From the NCBI RefSeq assembly GCF_000717025.1, contig NZ_JNXG01000013.1, positions 1-64,000 of the forward strand: DNA of 64,000 nucleotides, in the 5' to 3' direction. The notes beneath the pieces are model-generated. The model ran no database searches. It saw only the letters and a program-made list of their open reading frames with translations, and was not told the origin of the DNA. Shown in pieces: positions 34,282-42,796 of this stretch. Every line of letters begins with the position of its first letter. The stretch's first letter is position 1. Both the position numbers and the translations under genes were made by a program. The stretch is from Streptomyces atroolivaceus. Its GTDB lineage: Bacteria > Actinomycetota > Actinomycetes > Streptomycetales > Streptomycetaceae.

Positions 34282-35022
34282 CTAGACGCATTTCGTCCCG
34301 TCCCGCCCGGTTCTCCTGGAGGCCGGTACGAGGCTGAGCGCCGGGGTGTAACGGTGTACGCCGCCCCCGGTCACACCCGGGTAGCTCTGGACGCGCTTCC
34401 ACTGCGGCGTAGGGGTTCCGATGCCCTCGCCGTCCCCCGCGAGCGCGTCGATGTGCGCCTGCGCGGACTCCCACTCGGCGTAGTTGAGCACCCGGTCCCC
34501 TGCCGTGCCGACGTGGAAGTGTGCGGCGATGCCGCCGGGCACCGGTTCCGGATCGGACTCCATCGCCTCGAACACGGCGTCCACCCAGTCCCGTTGGCGT
34601 GCGGGGTCCGGCCCCGCGAACTCGACGTCGACGATCACGACGCAGCCCGGCTCACCGGCGCCGCCTCCCCGGAGCCCCGAGCGGTACAGCTCGTAGGTGT
34701 GCGGCCCGGTCCGCTCGATGCAGGGAACGGCCCTGTCGATCTCCGCGTCGCGGGCGTCACGGCCGCTGCGTGCGAACTCCTGGTACGCCTCCTCGCCGGA
34801 CCACTGCGAGTAGTGGAGCAGCGTCTTCCCGTCCTCCCCCGTGAGCACGCTGTAGGAGAGGAGCCCGGGAAGCGGCCGGTCGCGACCGCCCCACGCCTCG
34901 CCGAGGGCCTCGACCGTCCGCCGCTGCCGTTGCGGGGTGCCGACGTCCCAGGTGCTGACCTTGACGATGCCCGCATCCGGACGGGCCGGGCCGGGGCGGG
35001 AGTTGTACCGCACGGACACCAT
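34282..35022 (-). CDS. Antibiotic biosynthesis monooxygenase (ABM) domain protein, probable SoxR target
   Basis: 246 residues. Two tandem ferredoxin-like ABM domains can be traced (about 15-110 and 125-220), each with a pattern of strand, helix and aromatic motif (LLHYSQWSGEEAYQEF and VLNYAEWESAQAHIDAL). ABM proteins oxidise quinones and polyketide aromatics without cofactor. GAGGAG precedes ATG 35022. A 20-bp palindrome resembling a SoxR box lies 56-75 bases upstream between -35 and -10-like hexamers. From memory, an ABM-type monooxygenase in the corresponding S. coelicolor region (SCO1909) belongs to the SoxR regulon, so induction by redox-active compounds is likely. Confidence 0.82.
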   Translation of the reverse strand: MVSVRYNSRPGPARPDAGIVKVSTWDVGTPQRQRRTVEALGEAWGGRDRPLPGLLSYSVLTGEDGKTLLHYSQWSGEEAYQEFARSGRDARDAEIDRAVPCIERTGPHTYELYRSGLRGGGAGEPGCVVIVDVEFAGPDPARQRDWVDAVFEAMESDPEPVPGGIAAHFHVGTAGDRVLNYAEWESAQAHIDALAGDGEGIGTPTPQWKRVQSYPGVTGGGVHRYTPALSLVPASRRTGRDGTKCV

Positions 35023-35072
35023 GGTGTGCTCCTCTCCGGGCGCGCCCCTGCGGTGCGCCTGCGACCACGACC

Positions 35073-35100
35073 CTCGTACCTCGAGCGCGCTCGAGGTCAA
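35073..35100 (-). promoter_or_regulatory. SoxR-box-like promoter
   Basis: ACCTCGAGCGCGCTCGAGGT (35078-35097) is a perfect 20-bp palindrome; its core CCTCGAG/CTCGAGG is close to the SoxR box CCTCAAG/CTTGAGG. On the minus strand TTGACC (35100-35095) and TACGAG (35078-35073) flank it as -35 and -10 with 16-bp spacing. Confidence 0.7.
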
Positions 35101-35106
35101 GGCCGG

Positions 35107-35763
35107 TCATCGGGTAGGCCCCGCCCGCCAGGCCGTCGTGTTGAGCTCGTCCATCAGGCGGATGTCGTGGCCCTCCAACGGGAAGACCCGGGCCCCCGTG
35201 TCCGGGGCGGCGGCGATCTCCAGGGCGTCACCCTCGATGAGGTCACCGCCCTCCTTGGTGGAGACCCAGGCCAGCGTCGATCCGACGCTTGCGCCGGGCT
35301 TCAGCATGACCTCCTCCGGCCCCTCGTCGTTGCCGAACATCGATCCGCCCGCGTTCACCGGGACGGGGATGCGCCCGCCGTCCTCGCCCAGCGCCCGGAC
35401 GGACGGGTAGCCGTGGACGCGGTAGGGCCGCTTCCCGCAGTTGGTGAGCGTGAGCGTGACGGCGCGGTGGAACATCGCCGTCTGGACGGGGCCCATGTCC
35501 ACGACCACGCCGGAGGCGGGGCAGCCGGCGGCCGAGGCCGCAGGGCGGGTCGCGCCCCGCGCGGGCGCGTTCGTCGTGGCCCCGGCCTCCGGGCCGGGCA
35601 CGGGCCGGGCGGGCACGGACGGGGCCGGCCGTGACGCTCCGGTGGGGCCCGGATCCCGGTCCGGCTCCCCCTCGCCCGCGGGGACGAGGAAACCGGCACA
35701 GCCCGACAGCGTCAGAATGACCACCGTGACCACGGCGGCCGAGAACTTCCTCCGTACGCGCAT
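35107..35763 (-). CDS. DUF4232 lipoprotein
   Basis: 218 residues. Signal peptide with lipobox LTLSGC (Cys about residue 22), then a Pro/Ala/Gly linker to about residue 75, then a DUF4232 beta-sandwich (about 78-215) with a probable disulfide between the cysteines in AAGCPASG and TLTNCGKRPYRVHGYP. Members are cell-surface proteins of unknown function in actinobacteria. ATG 35763 was chosen as the last Met before the basic residues and hydrophobic core of the signal. Confidence 0.82.
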   Translation of the reverse strand: MRVRRKFSAAVVTVVILTLSGCAGFLVPAGEGEPDRDPGPTGASRPAPSVPARPVPGPEAGATTNAPARGATRPAASAAGCPASGVVVDMGPVQTAMFHRAVTLTLTNCGKRPYRVHGYPSVRALGEDGGRIPVPVNAGGSMFGNDEGPEEVMLKPGASVGSTLAWVSTKEGGDLIEGDALEIAAAPDTGARVFPLEGHDIRLMDELNTTAWRAGPTR

Positions 35764-35904
35764 GCCGTACACCCCACCCCGGAACGGTTCGTCGCCACTC
35801 TGTTCGATCCTGTCAGACCGCGCCCCCACCGTTCAGCGTCTCTTGCCCGTCACCCCAAGCAGATCTAAGTGGACCCACACGGTCCGTACGCCGAGACTGC
35901 GGAG

Positions 35905-36792
35905 ATGACATCCCACACGGCCAGGCCCTTCGGCCGCGCCCTCTGCGCCATGATCACGCCGTTCACCGCCGCAGGTGAACTGGACCTGGACGCCGCCCGC
36001 CGTCACGCCGCGGGTCTCGTGGCGGACGGCTGCGACGGCCTGGTGCTCAGCGGCACCACCGGCGAGTCACCGACCACGACGGACGAGGAGAAGACCGCGC
36101 TGCTGCGGGCCGTCCGGGAGGCGGTCGGCGGCACGGTCCCGCTCGTCGCGGGGGTCGGCAGTTCCGACACCCGGCACACGGTCCGGCTCGCGCAGGAGGC
36201 GGAGGCCGCGGGCGCCGACGGCCTGCTGGTGGTGACCCCGTACTACAGCCGCCCCCCGCAGGCCGCCGTGGAGGCGCATTTCCTCCGGGTCGCGGAGGCC
36301 ACGGGCATCGGGCTGATGCTGTACGACATCCCGGGACGCACCGGCACGCGGATCGAACCGGCGACCCTGCTGCGTCTGGCGGAACACCCACGCGTCCTGG
36401 CGGTCAAGGACTGCTCGTACGACCTGCTCGCGGCCACCCGGGTGATGGCGCGGACCTCGCTGGCGTACTACTCGGGATGCGAGGAACTCAATCTCCCTCT
36501 GTACGCACTCGGCGGGGCGGGCTACGTCAGTACGGTCGCCAACGCCGCCCCGCGCCAGATGCGGGCCGTCCTGGACGCGTTCGACGCCGGGGACACCGAC
36601 GGGGCCGCCCGGCTCAACGGGCTCACCGCCCCGCTGATCGAGGCCATGATGGCCGCCGGCCTGCCGGGCACGGTCACGGCGAAGGCGCTCCTGGACGCGG
36701 GCCCGGTCCGTGAACCGCTGCAGCCCGCCGGCCGCGAGGCGACCGGCGGGCTGCGTGAGGTGTACGAGGAACTCCTCGCCGCGACCGCTTAG
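35905..36792 (+). CDS. dapA: 4-hydroxy-tetrahydrodipicolinate synthase (DHDPS)
   Basis: 295 residues. Condenses pyruvate with aspartate semialdehyde in the lysine/diaminopimelate pathway. DapA markers are [37 protein letters not shown] (catalytic tyrosine region) and [10 protein letters not shown] with the Schiff-base lysine. ATG 35905 is preferred to GTG 35869 by alignment to the usual N-terminus, although GGAG abuts it closely. It converges on dapD, so two steps of one pathway meet tail to tail. A paralogous aldolase role is possible since Streptomyces often carry several copies. Confidence 0.88.
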   Translation: MTSHTARPFGRALCAMITPFTAAGELDLDAARRHAAGLVADGCDGLVLSGTTGESPTTTDEEKTALLRAVREAVGGTVPLVAGVGSSDTRHTVRLAQEAEAAGADGLLVVTPYYSRPPQAAVEAHFLRVAEATGIGLMLYDIPGRTGTRIEPATLLRLAEHPRVLAVKDCSYDLLAATRVMARTSLAYYSGCEELNLPLYALGGAGYVSTVANAAPRQMRAVLDAFDAGDTDGAARLNGLTAPLIEAMMAAGLPGTVTAKALLDAGPVREPLQPAGREATGGLREVYEELLAATA

Positions 36793-37787
36793 TTGTGGCT
36801 GTGGAGTACGTCGTTGAGTCCGCCCCATACCGCGTTGTTCGGGCGGGCCTCGACGGCGCCGGTGACCGAGTTGCGGCGGAAGAGGATGTTCGAGGCGCCG
36901 GACAGCTCCCGGGCCTTGACGACCTGGCCGTCCGGCATCGTGACCCGGGTGCCGGCCGTGACGTACAGCCCGGCCTCGACGACGCACTCGTCACCGAGCG
37001 CGATCCCGATGCCGGCCTCGGCGCCGATCAGGCAGCGCTGCCCGATGGCGATGCGCTCCTTGCCGCCGCCGGACAGCGTGCCCATGGTGGACGCGCCGCC
37101 GCCGATGTCGGAGCCGTCGCCGACGACGACGCCCGCGGAGATGCGGCCCTCGACCATGGAGGTGCCGAGGGTGCCCGCGTTGAAGTTGACGAAGCCCTCG
37201 TGCATCACGGTCGTGCCCGACGCCAGGTGCGCCCCGAGCCGGACCCGGTCGGCGTCGGCGATCCGTACGCCCTTGGGGGCGACGTAGTCCGTCATCCGGG
37301 GGAACTTGTCCACCGAGGTGACCTGGAGGTGCAGGCCCTCGGCACGGGCGTTGAGCCGGACCTTCTCCAGGTCGTCGACGGCGACCGGGCCCAGTGAGGT
37401 CCAGGCGACGTTGGCGAGGAAGCCGAAGATGCCGTCGAGGTTCTGCCCGTGGGGCTGGACGAGACGGTGCGAGAGCAGGTGCAGCCGCAGGTAGGTGTCG
37501 TGCGCGTCGAGCGGCTTGTCGTCGAGCGAGGAGATGACCGTGGACACGGCGACGACCTCCACCCCGCGGCGCGCGTCCACACCGATGGCCCTGGCCGCGC
37601 CCTCACCGAGACGGTTCACCGCCTCTTCGGGACTCAGACGCTGCGTGCCGGCCGGACCGGGCTCGGCCGCGAGCTCGGGGGCGGGGAACCAGGTGTCGAG
37701 GACGGTGCCGTCCCCGGCGACGGTGGCGAGGCCGGCGGCGACGGCGCCGGTGGTGCGGGCGGAGCCCTGGGAAGTCGTGTCGGTCAT
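36789..37787 (-). CDS. dapD: Tetrahydrodipicolinate N-succinyltransferase
   Basis: 332 residues, the size of actinobacterial DapD. Transfers succinyl from succinyl-CoA to tetrahydrodipicolinate in lysine/DAP biosynthesis. The C-terminal half is a left-handed beta-helix of hexapeptide repeats ([53 protein letters not shown]). ATG 37787 is followed by a typical short Thr/Ala-rich start. Its TAA stop and the TAG stop of dapA share bases 36789-36792 (TTAG), leaving no space for a terminator between the two convergent genes. Confidence 0.93.
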   Translation of the reverse strand: MTDTTSQGSARTTGAVAAGLATVAGDGTVLDTWFPAPELAAEPGPAGTQRLSPEEAVNRLGEGAARAIGVDARRGVEVVAVSTVISSLDDKPLDAHDTYLRLHLLSHRLVQPHGQNLDGIFGFLANVAWTSLGPVAVDDLEKVRLNARAEGLHLQVTSVDKFPRMTDYVAPKGVRIADADRVRLGAHLASGTTVMHEGFVNFNAGTLGTSMVEGRISAGVVVGDGSDIGGGASTMGTLSGGGKERIAIGQRCLIGAEAGIGIALGDECVVEAGLYVTAGTRVTMPDGQVVKARELSGASNILFRRNSVTGAVEARPNNAVWGGLNDVLHSHN

Positions 37788-37924
37788 GAACAGAACCTAA
37801 CCGTCCGAGCCCCGCGCGGGCGAACCGGTCTCAGGTGCCGGAGGCTTCCGGCACACGTCCGGCGCGTCGGGTACCGGGCGGTGACGGACGCACCGCCGTC
37901 CGCCCGGGCATCGTCCGAACGGTC

Positions 37925-38473
37925 TCAGCGCCCGGCCCGGCCCGCCACCCTGGCCAGCATCTCCCGGGCGTACTCCGGGTCGAACTCGCCCCCGGTGAGC
38001 AGCACCTGGAGGCTGATCCCGTCCAGCAGGGCCGCGAGCGCCCGCGCGGTGGCCCGGTCGGTGCGGTCGGCGATCAGGACGGCCAGGGCGTCGGCCCACT
38101 CGGCGGCGACCGGCCGCAGGGCGGGCCGGCGCAGCGCGGCGAGGTACAGCTCGTACTCCAGCGCCAGCGGCCCTCGCCCCGCGGTGAACCACTCCCCCAT
38201 CAGCCGGGCCAGCCCGTCGGCCAGCGGGACCGCGGGATCGGAGAGGTACCGGCTCTCCCGCACCGCCCGCGCGAAGCTGTCGTTGCACCGGCGCAGGGCG
38301 GCGACCAGCAGCTCGTCGAGCGAGGCGAAGTGATACGTCGTCGAGCCGAGCGGCACGTCGGCCTCGGCGGCCACGGCGCGGTGGCTGAGCCCTCCGATAC
38401 CCCGGTCCGCGACGACGCGGACGGCGGCGTCGATGATGCGCTCGCGACGCTCCGGGTCGTACCGCCGGACCAT
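37925..38473 (-). CDS. TetR family repressor
   Basis: 182 residues. N-terminal helix-turn-helix (RIIDAAVRVVADRGIGGLSHRAVAAEADVPLGSTTYHF, residues 12-49) and a helical ligand-binding domain with LALEYELYLAALRRP. Its ATG shares one base with the stop of the SMR pump gene (TGATG), so both are translated together. It likely represses the pump and itself at the twin palindromes 38793-38832 and is released by a pump substrate. Confidence 0.9.
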   Translation of the reverse strand: MVRRYDPERRERIIDAAVRVVADRGIGGLSHRAVAAEADVPLGSTTYHFASLDELLVAALRRCNDSFARAVRESRYLSDPAVPLADGLARLMGEWFTAGRGPLALEYELYLAALRRPALRPVAAEWADALAVLIADRTDRATARALAALLDGISLQVLLTGGEFDPEYAREMLARVAGRAGR

Positions 38474-38793
38474 CAGTGGGCTCCTCCGAGATTGAGGACG
38501 ACGACCCCCGCGATGATCAGCGCGATGCCGGCCAGCTTGACGAGGCCGGCGGACTCGCCCATCCAGAGGATGCCGATGGCGGCCACGGCCGCGGTGCCCG
38601 CCCCCGCCCAGATGGCGTAGGCGGTGCCGATCGAGAGCGTCTTGAGGGTCTGGGCCAGCAGGGCGAAGGCCAGCACGTAGCCCACGACCGTGATGAGCGA
38701 GGGCCACAGCCGGGTGAATCCCTCGCTGTACTTCATGGCCGTCGTCCCGGCCACCTCCGCCGCGATGGCCGCGGCCAGCATTCCGTATCCCAT
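38473..38793 (-). CDS. Small multidrug resistance (SMR/QacE-type) transporter
   Basis: 106 residues, four transmembrane helices. Proton/cation antiporter exporting quaternary ammonium or cationic compounds. The essential membrane glutamate is E13 in AAAIAAEVAGTTAMKYSEGF (Glu14 of EmrE); GTAYAIWAGAGT is the second signature. ATG 38793 abuts the operator palindrome and has no Shine-Dalgarno sequence, so a leaderless mRNA is plausible; TTG 38811 is an upstream alternative. Confidence 0.9.
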   Translation of the reverse strand: MGYGMLAAAIAAEVAGTTAMKYSEGFTRLWPSLITVVGYVLAFALLAQTLKTLSIGTAYAIWAGAGTAAVAAIGILWMGESAGLVKLAGIALIIAGVVVLNLGGAH

Positions 38794-38832
38794 GTGTACG
38801 ACCGTACACAAGGTTGCGTACGGCCGTACACA
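38793..38832. promoter_or_regulatory. Twin TetR operators at the SMR promoter
   Basis: TGTGTACGACCGTACACA (38793-38810) is a perfect 18-bp palindrome; TGCGTACGGCCGTACACA (38815-38832) is the same site with one mismatch. Centres are 22 bp apart, two helical turns. The first touches the SMR start codon. Confidence 0.7.
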
Positions 38833-38949
38833 ACGCGTGAGCCCCCGTCGTGACGGTCAGGACGGGATTCGGGGGCGCCGGGGGACGCTACGGTGTCCGC
38901 ACCGGTAGGACCGGATGACAAGCCGACAGAACGAACAAGCGGAGCAGTG

Positions 38950-40098
38950 GTGGCGCAGGACGCAGGGTGGGGCGGGGGCGCCTACGGGGGCGCGTACGGC
39001 GGAAGCCCGTATGGGGGACCGCCCGGGTGGGGCGGCTGGGTGCCGCCGCCGAAGCCGGGGGTGATACCGCTCGCCCCGCTGCGACTGGGGGACGTGCTCG
39101 GCGGTGCCTTCTCGACGATGGGCAGGTACTGGAAGCAGTTGTTCGGGATGGCAGCCGTCCTCTACGGCGGCGCCGCGCTCCTGATGGCGACGGCGGTGGC
39201 CGTCGCCTACTCCGCCGTCTCCGGCCATCTGGAACGGGTGGTCTCCCTCGACTACGACGAGAGTGCCTCGTCGGCTGACATCGTGCCGCTCGTCACCGCG
39301 GGCAGCGCCCTCGCGTTGCTGGGCATCGTCATCATGGCGATCGTCTCCGGCCTGATGTACGCGGCCGTCCCGACCGTGCTGCAGGAGGCGGTCCTGGGCA
39401 GGCCCATCGCCTTCGCGGCGGTGTGGCGCAGGGCCTGGTCCCGCGTCGTTCCCGTGATCGGCGCTCTGATCCTCACCGCCCTGTTCGCCGTGGTGCCGGT
39501 ACTGCTCCTCATGGCGGCCTTCGTCGCGATGATCGTCAGCCTCGTCACCATGGACAGTGGCAGCGGCGCCGGCGTCGCCGTCTCCCTGGGTGTCGTCGGC
39601 GCCCTGATCACCGGGCCGCTGGCGGTCTGGCTCTGGATAAAGGTCTGCCTGGCACCGGCGGTCGTGGTCTTCGAGCGCCAGCGGCCCGTCGCCGCACTGC
39701 GCCGCTCGTCGCAGCTGGTGCGCGGCGACTGGTGGCGGATCTTCGGCATCACACTCCTGGCCGGTCTGATGGCAGCAGTGGCCGGCTACGTCATCCAGAT
39801 GCCGTTCTCGATCCTCGGCCTCTTCCCCGGCATGATCGGGACCGCGTCGCTGGACGAGGACCCGAGCGCCGCGGCGGTGATGGTCGCGATGAGCGGCTAT
39901 CTGATCGCGACCCTGCTGGGGCAGATGGTGAGCCAGATCATCTCGACGACGTTCCCGCAGCTGGTGACCGGCCTGCTCTACGTCGACCGGCGGATACGGA
40001 CGGAGGACCTGGGCCCGGTACTGGCCGAGGCCGCCGGCGTCCCCGCCCAGGGCCCCTACCCGCCCCCGCCGTACGGGGGCGGCGCCCCTCGGTGGTGA
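38950..40098 (+). CDS. Multi-pass membrane protein with Gly/Pro-rich N-terminus
   Basis: 382 residues. A Gly/Tyr/Pro-rich cytoplasmic tail (about 1-38) precedes VIPLAPLRLGDVLGGAFSTM, the conserved entry of the actinobacterial family resembling the membrane domain of glycerophosphoryl diester phosphodiesterase. Six or so hydrophobic helices follow, with FERQRPVAALRRSSQLVRGDWWRIFG between helices near residue 245. The tail PYPPPPYGGG is again Pro/Gly rich. GTG 38950 has GGAG five bases upstream; the frame is open to 38893 but the intervening codons are A/T-ending and look non-coding. Function unknown. Confidence 0.8.
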   Translation: MAQDAGWGGGAYGGAYGGSPYGGPPGWGGWVPPPKPGVIPLAPLRLGDVLGGAFSTMGRYWKQLFGMAAVLYGGAALLMATAVAVAYSAVSGHLERVVSLDYDESASSADIVPLVTAGSALALLGIVIMAIVSGLMYAAVPTVLQEAVLGRPIAFAAVWRRAWSRVVPVIGALILTALFAVVPVLLLMAAFVAMIVSLVTMDSGSGAGVAVSLGVVGALITGPLAVWLWIKVCLAPAVVVFERQRPVAALRRSSQLVRGDWWRIFGITLLAGLMAAVAGYVIQMPFSILGLFPGMIGTASLDEDPSAAAVMVAMSGYLIATLLGQMVSQIISTTFPQLVTGLLYVDRRIRTEDLGPVLAEAAGVPAQGPYPPPPYGGGAPRW

Positions 40099-40146
40099 CG
40101 TCCCGTCACCCGGAGCCTCCCCCGTGCGGCGGAGGCCCGGAGGGGG

Positions 40147-40356
40147 TCAGACGGCGCCGAACTCCTCCGTCTTGACGCCCGCCACGAACGAGGTGAACGC
40201 CCGGCAGGTGACCGTCAGAACCGGACCGCCCGGGTTCTTCGAGTCGCGCACCGGGACGACGCCGCGCGATGCCACGAACTCGGCGGCGACCTCGACGCAG
40301 TTACCGCCGTTGTTGCTGTAAGAGGACTTGAACCAACGGGGAGAGCCGGTCGTCAC
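40147..40356 (-). CDS. DUF397 protein
   Basis: 69 residues. The DUF397 pattern is clear: PRWFKSSYSNNGGNCVEVA and VPVRDSKNPGGPVLTV, ending ...AFTSFVAGV. GTG 40356 overlaps the stop of the XRE gene (GTGA). Such pairs are numerous in Streptomyces and include WhiJ-type developmental loci, where the small protein is thought to counteract or cooperate with the DNA-binding partner. Confidence 0.88.
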   Translation of the reverse strand: MTTGSPRWFKSSYSNNGGNCVEVAAEFVASRGVVPVRDSKNPGGPVLTVTCRAFTSFVAGVKTEEFGAV

Positions 40357-41177
40357 AGGGTGCCCTTTCGTACCTCATCGATCATGACCACGGATGCAGC
40401 CTGGGAGAGCGCTTCGGCCTGGAGCTGATGGTAGGCGGTCAGCATGGGCAGGACTTTCACGCCCTCCCGTTCCAGGTGCCCCTGTGCCTGGGATTCGGCA
40501 TAGGCGACCACGGACCAGTCAGGCAACGTCAGCAGGTTCACCGGCAGGTCGAACGGGCGGCGCTCCCCTATCGTGAAAGGCGCGATCTGAAGCACGGTGT
40601 TGGGCAGCCCGGCGCATTCGACCAGCTTCTGTAGTTGGGCACTCATGACCTCAGGGCCACCGACAAAGCGGCGGATACAGCTTTCGTCCATCACCACGAG
40701 CATCATGGGGGGTTGCGAGCGAGCGAGCGCCGCCTGGCGCTCCGCCAAAAAGACAACGCGCTCGTTCGCCAGCTCAGGCGTGATGGCACCTCGCCGGACG
40801 GCACTGTCCGCCAGGACGCGAGCGTACTCCTGCGTCTGCAGCAGCCCCGGAACGATCCCGATCTCGTACAGGCGGATCTCCACCGCGCGGCCTTCGTGCT
40901 CGACGTACTCCGGAAAGCCTTCCAGCAGACTGCCGTGGCGCATCTCGCGCCACTCACGTTCAAAGGTGTCCCCGACCCCCAGCACCTCGTCCACACGTCG
41001 CACGAGACGCAAGGTCGGCATCTTGCGACCAGTTTCGACGGAGGAAAGATGCGTACTGGAGTACCCCGTGCGGGTACCCAACTCATCCTGCGTCCACTGA
41101 CGTTCCACACGCAGCCGCAGTCGTGCCCCAAAGGCCGCTTGCGGAGAGCTCTCTGGATCCAACTCCTTGATGTTCAT
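40353..41177 (-). CDS. XRE family regulator with DUF5753 domain (WhiJ-like)
   Basis: 274 residues. N-terminal helix-turn-helix (GARLRLRVERQWTQDELGTRTGYSSTHLSSVETGRKMP, about 16-53) and a C-terminal DUF5753 domain (about 95-265) with IGIVPGLLQTQEYARVL. ATG 41177 gives the normal N-terminus. The codon usage is less GC-biased than in the flanking housekeeping genes, which suggests a mobile or fast-evolving locus. Coupled to the DUF397 gene downstream. Confidence 0.88.
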   Translation of the reverse strand: MNIKELDPESSPQAAFGARLRLRVERQWTQDELGTRTGYSSTHLSSVETGRKMPTLRLVRRVDEVLGVGDTFEREWREMRHGSLLEGFPEYVEHEGRAVEIRLYEIGIVPGLLQTQEYARVLADSAVRRGAITPELANERVVFLAERQAALARSQPPMMLVVMDESCIRRFVGGPEVMSAQLQKLVECAGLPNTVLQIAPFTIGERRPFDLPVNLLTLPDWSVVAYAESQAQGHLEREGVKVLPMLTAYHQLQAEALSQAASVVMIDEVRKGTL

Positions 41178-41285
41178 CGGGCAGACGCGACCTTTCGTCC
41201 TTGCGTGACACGTTGCTCGCCTTTCCGACAGCAAGCCACCCTGATGCCCTCACGTAGCGGAATGACTACAGAGAGGTGCGGCGCC

Positions 41286-41675
41286 ATGTGTGCAGCCAGA
41301 GGCTTTCCCGGGCAGGAACCGGCGCAAGGTCCGGCCGCCGGATTGCCCCGCAGATGCCGGGAATGCGGTCGGCTCCGCCTGGCCGAGGCCGAAGCGGCGG
41401 CACGGCACGACTACAGCGAGGCGACGGACTGCCGCGTGCTGCTCCGCCGCCACCGGCTCACCGCGGACTGCCCGGAGCGGGGGGAAGGAATGACGGAGCT
41501 GGATCCGCCGCCCCTCCCCGAGTTCGATCCGCTGCGCTTCCCGCCGTGCGTGTGCCCTCGCTGCCGCGCAACTGAGGGCGGCAGTGAAGGCCAGGACTCC
41601 CCAGCCATAAGGGAGTTGCGCGCGAGGGTCGCCAAGGAGAACGGGCTGCGCAGCTCGATCCGGCGAACCACCTGA
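41286..41675 (+). CDS. Small Cys-rich hypothetical protein
   Basis: 129 residues, divergent from the XRE gene. Two cysteine pairs, CRECGRLR (about residue 24) and CVCPRC (about residue 88), could bind zinc. A central RHDYSEATDCRVLLRRH segment is often seen in small proteins encoded next to XRE/DUF397 pairs. GAGAGG lies 7 bases before ATG 41286. Role unknown. Confidence 0.65.
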   Translation: MCAARGFPGQEPAQGPAAGLPRRCRECGRLRLAEAEAAARHDYSEATDCRVLLRRHRLTADCPERGEGMTELDPPPLPEFDPLRFPPCVCPRCRATEGGSEGQDSPAIRELRARVAKENGLRSSIRRTT

Positions 41676-41754
41676 CGGGCGGGCTCCGGTCCGTGTGGCG
41701 GTGAAGACACGACCAGGATCCCGCACGTCGGGTACCTGGTTCGTCAAGAACCTG

Positions 41755-41907
41755 TCACCGGGACGTGAACCAGGCCGCAAGCCCGCTTCCCGTGGCCGTG
41801 GCGAGAGCTGCCACCAGCCATCCGGGAATGCGCTGGACGACTAAGTACAGTCCGCCGCACCGGAGTTCGAAGGCTGCTGGTGGCTTGGTCTCCGCTCTGC
41901 GGCTCAT
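41755..41907 (-). CDS. Small single-helix membrane protein with TTA codon
   Basis: 50 residues: a short polar start, CGGLYLVVQRIPGWLVA and one C-terminal hydrophobic helix ending AAWFTSR. ATG 41907 has GAGG at proper spacing. Codon 22 is TTA (41842-41844), so translation should depend on the bldA tRNA. Similar tiny membrane proteins are scattered in Streptomyces accessory regions; function unknown. Confidence 0.6.
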   Translation of the reverse strand: MSRRAETKPPAAFELRCGGLYLVVQRIPGWLVAALATATGSGLAAWFTSR

Positions 41908-42407
41908 CTCGGTGTCCTCACGTAGGTCTCTGCTCGGCTTGGACTGCATGTCCTCTTGTCTCCTGTCGCGCGCCGTTGCGCGGCGTAGGTGAGAAAAACG
42001 ACGTACCGCCGCGACGCCGGCCAGCTCAGGATGACGCTATGCCGCTGGGTGTGGCGCCCGGTCAGTTAGCGGCCGTTTCGTTCCACAACTCCGAGGTCAG
42101 GCAGCTGCGATCAGGGCCTTTTGTGGAGCACAGGTGCATGTAGTGCAGATCAGGGGGCTGCACTGCCCCCGTGGCGTATGGCGCTGATCGGTGCTCAAGG
42201 CTATCGCTGCCCACCGGGGTACCGTCATCAGCCGCATGTGTACAAAGGCCGCGCAGGAACTTTGACACTCCGTACATGCACTCCAGAGACTGCTCCGCCG
42301 CACGTCAGACGCGTATGTGCCGGGGGAAGACCAGGAGGCCCCAGGAGTCCGTCCCCCGGGGGAGGCGAGCGACCCCGCTACGCGGTGTGCAGGTAGTAAC
42401 GCTGGAG

Positions 42408-42689
42408 TCATCGCAGGGTCAGCGGTACGCACACGGGCATGCTGCACGCCGGCCGAGCGTCGGACTTGGCGACGGAGCGGATGTGCCCGGCGAGCCGGAG
42501 GCTGCGGGAGCCCTCTCGGGCTCCCGGCCGGGTCATGCCCTCACCGCCGGCGACCTGCGGGTGGATCACGACGGGGATGCGGCGTCCTTGCCGGGACAGC
42601 TCGTTCGCCACGGAGTCCGCCAGGAATCGCACGCCGTCGGTGACCACCTCGACGACGGAGTGATCGCAGGTCCCCCGTTTTCTCTCCAC
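42408..42689 (-). CDS. Possible hypothetical protein or gene remnant
   Basis: 93 residues from GTG 42689. Codons end in G or C at about 90% on this strand (for example the segment encoding VVEVVTDGVRFLADSVANEL), which argues for past or present coding. There is no good ribosome binding site, and the open frame extends upstream to about 42776. The C-terminal VAKSDARP...SMPVCVPLTL resembles VAKSRAGP...SMRVYVP encoded at 42795-42870, as if two copies of one gene had decayed. Confidence 0.3.
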   Translation of the reverse strand: MERKRGTCDHSVVEVVTDGVRFLADSVANELSRQGRRIPVVIHPQVAGGEGMTRPGAREGSRSLRLAGHIRSVAKSDARPACSMPVCVPLTLR

Positions 42690-42796
42690 CGCCAGGGGCG
42701 TGCGCCCGCACGTTCGCCGTAGTCCGAAGCCGCTGTCCCTCCCCCCGCCCCCTGCTTCGGCACCGGTCAGGGTCAGGGGACGTACACACGCATGCT
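42417..42796. repeat. 26-27 bp imperfect direct repeat pair
   Basis: Copies at 42417-42443 and 42771-42796 share the pattern GGTCAG-GG-ACG-ACAC--GCATGCT with four or five differences. They bracket the putative remnant and may record a tandem duplication. Confidence 0.45.
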
